Shown here piece after piece: positions 56,871-64,000 of a stretch of 64,000 bases of DNA (within the stretch, counting starts at the first letter, position 1; each line of letters starts with the position of its first letter). The translations under genes were made by a program, and so were the position numbers. Origin of the DNA: Tigriopus japonicus (taxonomy: Eukaryota; Arthropoda; Copepoda; Harpacticoida; Harpacticidae); assembly GCA_010645155.1 (NCBI GenBank), contig CM021316.1:8761122-8825121 (forward strand), in the 5' to 3' direction. Under the pieces are notes generated by a model. That model ran no database searches and was not told the origin of the DNA. It saw only the letters and a program-made list of their open reading frames with translations.

Positions 56871-57262
56871 AGCATCTCTTTTAAGAAGAAGAAGACTTTC
56901 ATCAACATTACAGAAACCGTTGCATAAACGGTATCTAATCTCAATCCTTGAACATAGGAGTCAACTTCATCGGACAACTAAAGTGAGCAGGATAGGATTC
57001 CCGTGTCAAAAAATTTCAAGAGGGGCAAGAAATGATATTTTCTATTAGAAAACTTCACATGCCCCATTTTTTGTGTTTTTGCGCTCTTGTCAAAATCAGT
57101 AAATAAAACTCTTTTCAATCATGATACTTTGTTTTTGTGTTGTTAGCTAGTATGTTGGTCGAAAAATTGGTTGTTGATGATAACTGTAGGATGGAATATC
57201 GTAGCTTTAAATAGGAGGAGTCAAAACTTGTTTTCGCACATCCCGAAAGCCAGGTGAAGTGT

Positions 57263-57525
57263 CAGACCTGTTCAATTATCTTATCTAGATAAAAGATAAA
57301 GATAAAAGATAAAAGATAGTTTATCTTTTACCTTTATCGAGATACTTTTTGCGGGAAAGTATCTTAAAGTTTCTTTATCTAGATACTTTTTTTGGGAAAG
57401 TATCTTAAACTATCTTTATCTAGATACTATTTCAGGAAAGTATCTTAAACTATCTTTATCTAGATACTTTGCGGAAAATACTATCTTATCTAGATACTTT
57501 TTCAAAGTATCTTGAACAGGTCTGT
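57263..57525 (-). mobile_element. hAT-type MITE of TATCTAGATA units, short copy, 263 bp
   Basis: Same 13-bp ends CAGACCTGTTCAA as the 901-bp element at 5759-6659, in inverse orientation, with its own perfect 8-bp target duplication TGAAGTGT (57255-57262 and 57526-57533). It has four to five interior units against many in the long copy. The orientation follows from the two unlike subterminal sequences (TTATCTTATC and GATACTTTG). Confidence 0.9.
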
Positions 57526-57720
57526 GAAGTGTTCGGCGCTAGATCCCTTCTACAAAATTTGTACGGAAAATTGCAGAATTCTTTTATCAAACCATTTCAG
57601 TTAGCCAATCACAGCAATAGGGAAACAAGGCTCAACGAATCAGGTTCGATAAGAACAAGCATTTGCTTGTTCTTTTCGCAGGCAGGTACATGCACAAATT
57701 TTGGAACTCTCCCCGGCATT

Positions 57721-58170
57721 GGAGGGCACAAAAATAGCAAAGGGAAAAGCGGATAGGGACAAGCAACAAAACAGAGAAACGGGAAAAAGCACAAAAATAT
57801 CAGCTGATAAGAAGTCAAGCTGATAAACGGACCAATGGATGAGTGTAATCGAACGAATTCAGCTGTGGATTCTGGGGACAAAATGACTAGGGATGGGTCA
57901 GAACTAGGTTCTGACATTTTACAGGTTCAGTTTGCTACGTGAGAAACAAATTCTTATTTGAATTGATTGTCAAAATGAAGAAAACGAGTTGGGCTAACGA
58001 ATTTTGATTAAATTTTATGGAGGGTGAGTCTCGACTCCGACGCATCCCTAGCCATTTTGGCCCTAGAATCCCCAGCTGAATTCGTTCGATTACACTTATC
58101 CATTCTCGACCGCTTCACCGCATGGAAGGGCACGAAAATAGCAAAAGAAAAGCGGATAGAGACAAGCGGC
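57721..58170. repeat. Palindromic element flanked by GGCACGAAAATAGC direct repeats
   Basis: Arms at about 57840-57896 and 58053-58112 are inverse complements over GTGTAATCGAACGAATTCAG, GGGATTCT and CTAGGGATG. A related element is at 62761-63064. Outside it, direct repeats (57721-57765 and 58124-58169) share GGGCAC, AAAATAGCAAA and AAAAGCGGATAG words. The element may have inserted within a GGCACGAAAAT-type repeat. No target duplication was pinned down. Confidence 0.65.
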
Positions 58171-58320
58171 TTGAATGAGAAGCGGGCACGAAAATAGCTA
58201 CTAATATTGCTAGTTCTAGTTCTCTATTTTGTCCGATAAAGCTCACTTTTAATTATTTCGCCCAACTGGGATCCAACCATAAAAGTTTTGTGCTGCCTCG
58301 CATACGTTGGATCAATGGTG

Positions 58321-58684
58321 TTTTTTTTTTGGAGTATTGGTGCTAGGGTCGGAGGGTTGAGCCTCGCCCGGCCAGCGAAGCCAGCCATCACATCGTCTAA
58401 AGTAGTTCCGATAGGCAATCTCATGTCCGGTATCAGAATGGTTCTCCGTCTGTGGGTGTGAATTAGCGTCTAAAAGTTTCCTCGAGAAAGGTCGGGGAGG
58501 AGAATCGAACCTGGGACCTCTCACTATAGGAAACTGCGCTAACCACGACGCCACGTCTCCTCCCTAAAAAGGATTTCTCCCGACAGTTTCAATCCGATCC
58601 CCAACAGGATTTGAACCTACGCCGTCTGGGGAAGCACTTACACTCAGCACTTTTAAGAACGCACTAGTACGCGTGGCCACTGTG
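58321..58684 (-). repeat. Two tRNA-derived SINE heads in tandem
   Basis: On the minus strand, 58684-58566 is the class II tRNA-like SINE also seen at 54331 and 7866 (box B GTAGGTTCAAATCC). Immediately downstream, 58563-58321 begins with a different tRNA-like head, box A TGGCGTCGTGGTTAGCGC and box B AGGTTCGATTC, has a body of about 170 bp and ends in a run of ten A. This could be a dimeric SINE or two independent insertions. Both carry RNA polymerase III promoter elements. Confidence 0.7.
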
Positions 58685-58712
58685 GCTTCCTTGCCACCTA
58701 GATCCATCCGAA

Positions 58713-58961
58713 ATGGCCATTTATCATACCTGTCGGGCCGAACAAATATCGGCTCTTACAGCACTGGGTTTCGACCCTTCAATGTTCGGTTTACTCAATG
58801 GTCGCATCGGCAGTACCGTCATCCTGCGAAATGCACAATTTGGCATGTCTGCTATTGCCCGCAGAGTGGGTTGGTCCCCAAAGGGCTCATCGGTTTTTCA
58901 ATACGCTCAAAAAGCTACAAAAGAGTTTCATGCGATGAATCACGTGTCCTTGGATGAATAA
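58713..58961 (+). pseudogene. Possible tyrosine-recombinase C-terminus of a mobile element
   Basis: An 82-codon frame contains GFDPSMFGLLNGRIGSTVIL, ARRVGWSPKGSSVFQYAQKA and EFHAMN. This resembles the final HxGR..G, (G)GW and catalytic Tyr blocks of Crypton/DIRS-type tyrosine recombinases, with the expected His-Ser-Gly-Arg changed to LNGR. Upstream domains are missing. It lies directly behind the SINE pair. The match is by eye and tentative. Confidence 0.35.
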
Positions 58962-59202
58962 AGAACTAGAAATTTAGTCCACTTTCATCACTTTGGTTGC
59001 GACCTTATCTACGAACGGCACCTGATTTCAGTTGCCTTCTATGTGGATGTCTCCGTCTCGACGCTCCGCTGTTTTTGCTTTTCAACAATCTAGAACTTAC
59101 GTTTTATAGCTATTATTGTTTGTTTATTTCTATTTTACTTAGCTAGGACTAGCTAATTAGATAAATCTCTCTTATTCGTAATAAAGGGGAATTTATCTAT
59201 GC

Positions 59203-59590
59203 AGCTAGGAATAGAGGCTGTGAAGAATTGTTTGTTGTCCCCCCTCTATTCCCGCCCCACCAGCCTGTTGCGTAGACATCGCTGAAGGCCAGCCAGCATT
59301 GTCCATGCACTCGGGAAGAAACAAAACTCAACATAATTTTAACTATTTCGCAATATGTGTGATAGTGTACTGATAAATAAGTATCATAATTGTTTACCGA
59401 TATCAAAAAGGACATTGGTTGGTGACATTGTTGGCAAATTTACTTGAAATATTAGGTAATTTGTCTCTTCCTATGTGTCTGGACAGTGCTGGCTGGCCTA
59501 CAGCGTGTCTATGCGGCGGGTCTTGGCAGCGTCCATAGCGAAAGACAACAATCAATTCTTCACAACCTCTATAGCTGACAACAACCTGCA
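59203..59590. repeat. Inverted-repeat element, arms of about 105 bp
   Basis: The left arm (59203-59312) and right arm (about 59475-59590) match inversely: ATAGAGGCTGTGAAGAATTG with its inverse near 59560, and AGGCCAGCCAGCATTGTCCA with its inverse near 59490. The spacer of about 160 bp is AT-rich. It is a likely non-autonomous DNA element; the exact ends are not fixed. Confidence 0.65.
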
Positions 59591-59624
59591 AGGTTGAGTG
59601 ATGCATATATGCATCAGGCTACAT

Positions 59625-59870
59625 GCAAACCATTGTGCATGTCCCATTGGCTTGAGGATTTTTTTCAACACCTGAGTCTTGGGATTGTTGGAATCTGATC
59701 CTGTTTTAAACTGATTGATGCCCTTATTAAACTGATGCAAGCTCAAGTCCAAAACATGGAAAAACAGACATAAGCTCGGGTTCAAGATATGGAAAAACAT
59801 GTGGAAGCTCGTCTCCGAGACAAGGATGCCTTGATAAACTCAGGGCATCTTAAAAGGAATAAAAGGAATT
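59625..59870. repeat. GCTCAAGTCCAAAACATGGA repeat, two sites
   Basis: ATGCAAGCTC(A/G)AGTCCAAAA followed by CATGGAAAAACAGACA occurs at about 59735-59770 and 60258-60292. One frame would give a short coiled-coil-like peptide (QVQNMEKQT), perhaps a decayed retroelement gag; no further support was found. Confidence 0.4.
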
Positions 59871-59879
59871 TAAGCTTTT

Positions 59880-60118
59880 GCTTTATGTAGGGTTAATGCA
59901 ATGCATATATGGACAAAAACTAACTTGTGGCTTCAAGAATGAGTTTAAAAAAGTTGGTCTTGATTTGCATGTTTGGTCACACTAACTGTCTGCTCAACAG
60001 TTGTGAGGGCGACATTTCCCTCATAAGTTCAACGCATTCCGCCCCGCTTGCCAAATCAGCCAGACTAAAGCTTGAACACTATATAGTCATTATAATTGAT
60101 CTAAGGGTCTATCAGAGA
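59880..60118 (+). repeat. LTR-like repeat, 3' portion, with possible primer-binding site
   Basis: Matches about 3090-3310 of the first LTR-like copy over AGCTTTTGCTTTATGTAGGG, AACTTGTGGCTTCAAGAATG and the block to TTGATCTAAG. It is followed by GTCTATCAGAGACC, which resembles the TGGTATCAGAGC primer-binding site of Copia elements. If so, this is a 5' LTR boundary. Confidence 0.5.
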
Positions 60119-60664
60119 CCATACAACACAAGTGAAGAAGGAAATCACGCTTGAAGAACGCAAGGTTTTGATGTTGAACTTGCGCAACCTCTAATTAAAC
60201 CAGACTCTAAAAGTCTGTTAGAGTTTTCCACGTTTTGGACTCGAGCTTGCATCAGTTTATGCAAGCTCGAGTCCAAAACATGGAAAAACAGACACAAGGT
60301 CGTCTACAGGACACAATAAGAGAACGTCAGGAACGTGAAAACATCATGGCATCTTAAAAAACTTTAAAAGATATTGTGGATACCCTGAAAACCCATTCGC
60401 GACCTTCGAGTGTCAACAGCGATCTCTTGAACCCAAAGGCTTGAACCACAGACCATATAATGGCTAGACCTCGCTTCGTGCGAGAAAAAGGTGGACAACT
60501 TTGCTTCATCAGCTGGTACATAACATTACACCCCAAAATGGTGGGAATTTCGAACTTTTCAAAATTTTGCCAGCGTGGCCAAATCCTGAACAAACTCAAC
60601 GTACCGTACGTACTTTGTTCTTGACGCGAGCGAACGTCGTTACTTCTGAGCACGCGGTCGCCCT

Positions 60665-61681
60665 TACTGATGGGTTTCGAGTTGGATTTTTGGCCGAGTT
60701 TTGCCACTTTGGATTTTAAGGTCAAAAAGTTGACCCCCAACTAATCTTCTCAACTAGAGACGTCATAAAATATGGCAGCACTGCCAACTCGAAATCCAAA
60801 AGTATAGCTACCAGTGATGTGACTTGGGCAAGTAATGAGTCATCACAGACACCCCAAGCACAAGCTGTTGACAAGCATTACTTGGGCAATACACCAATAC
60901 ACTTGGCAAGCTCAAGGAACATTGGAAGATGCAGTTGCCGGCAGTTGCTCTTAGAAGATTTCAGATGCTTGCAGTGTGACTTAGAAGAAAAGAATGTCAA
61001 GTTGCATTTTCAATGATCTTTTGACCTTAATAATTTAGCAATAAACAGTGGAAGTGAAACAAAAAATATTTTGATTTGGATAGCACTTGCAAAACCATGT
61101 TTTTTCTTTAGTTTCCGTTCTAAGCCACACATGAATACACTTTTCGGGCCAATCAAGAATGAGATTCAACAGTCACACTTGGGAACAAGCTCGGTCACTC
61201 AGAGTTGCTAGAAAAAAATATCAGATGCCAACTCTTTTTTTTTTTTAATCAAAAGCTTTTGCATTTCTCGATACAAAAGCTTTGAATTGTGTATTTTCAT
61301 CTAAAAATCCATCCTAACAAGGGCATGGGCCCTATTTCGCTGAAACTTTCTGGTTAATTGAAATTCTGATGCCGAAGGTTTAGTCTTCATTCCTAGCAAA
61401 TTTGGCAAACCTGTAAGGTGGGAAAAATACTTGTACAGGCACCCAAGTAGACCCAAGTTTCCGCAAGTCCAAGGTACTGTACCGGACCGCTTGCCCAAGC
61501 TTCTGTTTGCCTCCCATCACTAATAGCTACTGATGGAACTCGAAATCGAACTAGTTCGAGTGTTGCCAAATTGGTCCCTGTTTAGGTCTTTTTGAAAACG
61601 TTCAATACAACCTGCCCTAATCAACAATGATGAACTTCCGAGTAAAAAATGGCAGCACCCCCGGTTCGAAACCCATCACTA
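60665..61681 (+). mobile_element. Middle hAT-type MITE of a triple nest
   Basis: Ends TACTGATGGGTTTCGA and the inverse of TAGTGATGGGTTTCGA (one mismatch) are flanked by a perfect 8-bp duplication GTCGCCCT (60657-60664 and 61682-61689). Without its own insertion it is about 298 bp. It shares the AGTGATG end motif with the MITEs at 34220 and 52981. Confidence 0.9.
60812..61522 (+). mobile_element. Innermost hAT-type element of a triple nest, 711 bp
   Basis: Ends CAGTGATGTGACTTGGGCAA and the inverse of TAGTGATGGGAGGC, with GGGCAAG inside each end, are flanked by a perfect 8-bp duplication ATAGCTAC (60804-60811 and 61523-61530). The left end resembles the MITE at 52981 (TAGTGATGTGACTTGG). No transposase frame is recognisable in it. 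Confidence 0.88.
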
Positions 61682-61794
61682 GTCGCCCTGAGATTTTGAA
61701 GCTAGAGCAGCTGGGCCAAGTGGTGTCACTTTTCTCTCGCCGACGGTACGGGCCAATGCGACATCTAGTCATTATATGATCTGTGGCTTGAACT

Positions 61795-61845
61795 AAGCAA
61801 TGCAAGAAGCCAAGCAATGCAAGAAGCCAAGCAATGCAAGAAGCC
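61795..61845 (+). repeat. Three perfect 17-bp tandem repeats
   Basis: AAGCAATGCAAGAAGCC is repeated three times without a mismatch, starting right at the outer edge of the nested MITEs' target duplication. Confidence 0.95.
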
Positions 61846-62088
61846 GCTTCAGCAAATATTCCTATGCTTGCAACAATGTTAACAATGTGCAGTTGCAAGC
61901 TTAGATGATGTTGAGATGACTTAGATGATTATGATGAAAAGATATTTCAGGAAACGAAGCAAAACACTTCATTGATTTTCTCATGTAGACAATGAAGATG
62001 TACAAAATAAAACATCATGATTAAAAAGTCAGTGTTGCATTTAATGAATAAATAAGAGAAACTACCGCAAATGGGCTACCCTTAACAA
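61846..62088. other. No gene recognised
   Basis: Short spacer of GATGATTATGATG-like simple sequence and AT-rich DNA before the next MITE copy. Confidence 0.35.
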
Positions 62089-62580
62089 TTACAGTAATTA
62101 CTAGTGACGTCATCATTTTTGGCGGGAAAAAAGTTCGGAAGACCTGTGTTTCTGATGAGGGTAACTAAAACGAAGGTTTAGGAGTAGTGATTGCAACAAT
62201 GCCTTTCTTGTCTGCACAAATTGAAGTTGAAATAGCAATTCTTGACATTGATTTTGCAAAAAAGTATGTTTTGTTGCTTTTATCTAAAATTTCGCTACAA
62301 AAGTTGAGAGTTTTTTTCCGAACTTTGAATAACAAGATGGCCAGAGGAGATTGGTTCCTGGGACAACTAAACGTTAAACATTTAATTTGTTTAATTGAAG
62401 GCTTCCAATTTCTCCATTTGTTATTAAATTACTTTGCAATACTTCTCAACATACATTAACCATGCCATTGCCCATAAATGCAACATTTTTCGAAAATCTG
62501 ACCCTTGAAAACTGATATTTTTTTGGCAAGCCTATACTGCTAACGGCAGCAAGTCTGTAAAATGATACGGTAACCACTCC
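62089..62580 (+). mobile_element. Second copy of the 540-bp MITE
   Basis: Begins near CAGTAATTACTAGTGACGTC and ends GATACGGTAACCACTCC. It matches 2496-3034 closely throughout, with small deletions. Its presence outside the LTR-like repeat confirms the 2496-3034 insertion as an independent mobile unit. Confidence 0.75.
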
Positions 62581-62760
62581 AATGTGAATTGTGGTAACTT
62601 GATGCGAATTAACGTGTTCAAACTAACTTCAATTGAGAATTACTTGCATTGGTTTTGTTCTAGGCCAAACACCATTGGCCCAAGAACGAGTTGCGGTGTG
62701 CCCAATTACTTTGGGGAAAAGGCACAAATATGTGTGCCCCTGAGCCAATAAAAGTAAAAC

Positions 62761-63064
62761 AATCTAACCCATTGGATTACTTCGGTCGGACGAATTCAGC
62801 TAGGGATTCTTGGGGCCAAATAACTAGAGGTGTGTCAGATCTCAGACTTTATTGTTCACAAATTGGAATTTTGTTACACAAGGGAAAAGTTCTTTTGTAA
62901 CCTGAACCCAGATTGTTTATGAACCAATTTTTTAATCGAGCTCGGGAATTTTCAACAATCTTTTATCAAGTTTGTTGATGGGCAAGTCTAGACTCCGACA
63001 CATCCCTAGCCATTTGGCCCCAAGAATCCCTTGCTGACTTCGTGTGACCGAACTAATCCATTAT
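62761..63064. repeat. Palindromic element, relative of 57840-58112
   Basis: Arms share ATTGGATTA, TTCGGTC, GGGATTCTTGGGGCCAAAT and AGGTGTGTC or GACACATCCC in inverse orientation, and align with the arms of 57840-58112. The interior is AT-rich and without coding capacity. Confidence 0.65.
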
Positions 63065-63297
63065 GTACAACTCTGATCACTTATTTGTGAGCCTCTAATT
63101 ATATGGAACTCCAATTTGGTGGACTTTCACCCCAAAGTTGTTGCTGTTCCCTGGGTAACTTCGAATCTGAGTAAATTTATAGACATCAGAACAATCCACT
63201 TTTAAGTTTATTTAGAGCCAGGATGTGGCGAGCCAATAAAAGGTTGGGAGAGAGGCTAAAAATAATCACTATTTGCGGTGCCTCACTGATCTCGAGC

Positions 63298-64000
63298 CTA
63301 TTTGGGCCTTTGTGGTAATGCCTCCACTCCGATGGCCGCAGCATGAAGGATCAAGGCCCGAGAGGCCTGCTTTGTCTCCAACAAGGTGCGGGCTTCATGA
63401 ATCCAATCTTTAGCCACCAATTTGGGTTGACCTTGCAATAAGTTCATATATTTGACTGCCTGTTCTAGATCTCCACGATCCAAAGCAGCTCGCGCCAACC
63501 AGACGATATCAAACGTACTTAGATCATCCACATTGACCTCACTGAACTTGCTGGGCATGCTGTTGGTCGATGGACTGACGATGAACAAACTCTGCAGGTA
63601 GCTGAGCAAGTACGTGAGCATGGAACCACCCTCTTCACCTATCAACGCCGTGCGTTTAGCCATGGTCTCCACTCGAAGAAATCGCTCTCGAATGGAACTT
63701 TCAGTGAACACACCCCGTTCAGCTACAGGCTCAGGAATGGCATCCATCACGGTCTTGACGTATTCATCCGCCACGCCGGATTTCAGGAGGTCTCGAATGT
63801 AATCGAGCTCCCGTTTCAAGGGTCGTACCTCGGCTAGCCATTGACTATCGTTAAGTGCGGCTTCCAGGGAGGAACACGCCAACCAAAGCTCTTGCGCTTC
63901 CAAGGACGCCATGTCCATGCTAGAGCGGGCTTCCAGAGCCATTTGCAGACCCTTCAGATGGCCAACAATGGCGGCCAACTCCTCACGTTGTTTTAGCGTG
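63298..64000 (-). CDS. IMMT: MIC60/mitofilin, C-terminal part (5' end outside the window)
   Basis: The minus frame is open from the window edge and ends TAG at 63298; 233 residues are visible. EQAVKYMNLLQGQPKLVAKDW, the block HEARTLLETKQASRALILHA and YLLSYLQSLFIVSP are the mitofilin signature of MIC60, the core subunit of the MICOS complex that shapes cristae junctions in the inner mitochondrial membrane. The coiled coil and N-terminal transmembrane segment would lie beyond 64000. The visible part appears to be one exon. Confidence 0.92.
   Translation of the reverse strand, partial: TLKQREELAAIVGHLKGLQMALEARSSMDMASLEAQELWLACSSLEAALNDSQWLAEVRPLKRELDYIRDLLKSGVADEYVKTVMDAIPEPVAERGVFTESSIRERFLRVETMAKRTALIGEEGGSMLTYLLSYLQSLFIVSPSTNSMPSKFSEVNVDDLSTFDIVWLARAALDRGDLEQAVKYMNLLQGQPKLVAKDWIHEARTLLETKQASRALILHAAAIGVEALPQRPK

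Larger units (their letters stand above)
60447..61785 (+). mobile_element. Outer hAT-type MITE of a triple nest
   Basis: Ends CACAGACCATATAATGG and the inverse of CACAGATCATATAATGA are flanked by a perfect 8-bp duplication GCTTGAAC (60439-60446 and 61786-61793). Without the nested insertion the element is about 314 bp. There is no coding capacity. It is interrupted at 60665 by the second element. Confidence 0.88.

Overview
The window reads as nuclear DNA of an invertebrate animal, most likely an arthropod and plausibly a copepod crustacean. The genes carry spliceosomal introns, several very short. The protein set is metazoan (C1q-domain protein, XLF, TIPRL, cirhin, mitofilin, mitochondrial carrier). 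The gene-poor parts are filled with arthropod-style mobile elements (Tc1/mariner, hAT MITEs, CR1/Jockey-like LINEs, Gypsy and Copia remnants, tRNA-derived SINEs). The species assignment is inference; no rRNA or mitochondrial marker is present. Two assembly gaps occur (32116-32698 and 54527-54725).

Layout. 1-19.7 kb is a graveyard of mobile elements: LINE reverse-transcriptase fragments, a Copia remnant with LTR-like repeats, a 901-bp hAT-type MITE built from TATCTAGATA minisatellite units, a 1,991-bp Tc1 element with both terminal repeats but a broken transposase, and a minus-strand Gypsy remnant interrupted by a mariner-type transposase. 19.7-26.4 kb shows no convincing gene. 26.4-31.4 kb (minus strand) holds the first exon of a secreted group III phospholipase A2 and a four-exon secreted C1q-domain protein.

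34.9-52.8 kb is a compact housekeeping block: SWT1 (PIN-domain RNA endonuclease, +), a small heat-shock protein with a mitochondrial-type leader and a heat-shock promoter (-), a Nessun dorma/SHCBP1-like protein (+), NHEJ1/XLF (-), the mitochondrial ornithine carrier SLC25A15 (-), TIPRL (-, five exons), a Costal-2/KIF7-like divergent kinesin (+) and UTP4/cirhin (-). SLC25A15 and NHEJ1 lie head to tail only 45 bp apart, with a splice-acceptor-like sequence between them; this suggests a trans-spliced two-gene operon.

53-63 kb is again repeat-rich. It contains hAT MITEs, including three nested inside one another with each 8-bp target duplication still intact, a second copy of the TATCTAGATA MITE, tandem tRNA-derived SINEs, long palindromic elements and a possible tyrosine-recombinase fragment. 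The window ends in the 3' coding part of MIC60/mitofilin (-).

The housekeeping genes do not form one pathway. Three products are mitochondrial or probably so (sHSP, SLC25A15, MIC60). The mobile-element fraction is unified by hAT-like non-autonomous families whose ends read (T/C)AGTGATG and which make 8-bp target duplications. This suggests several families served by one or a few related transposases that are not present in the window.
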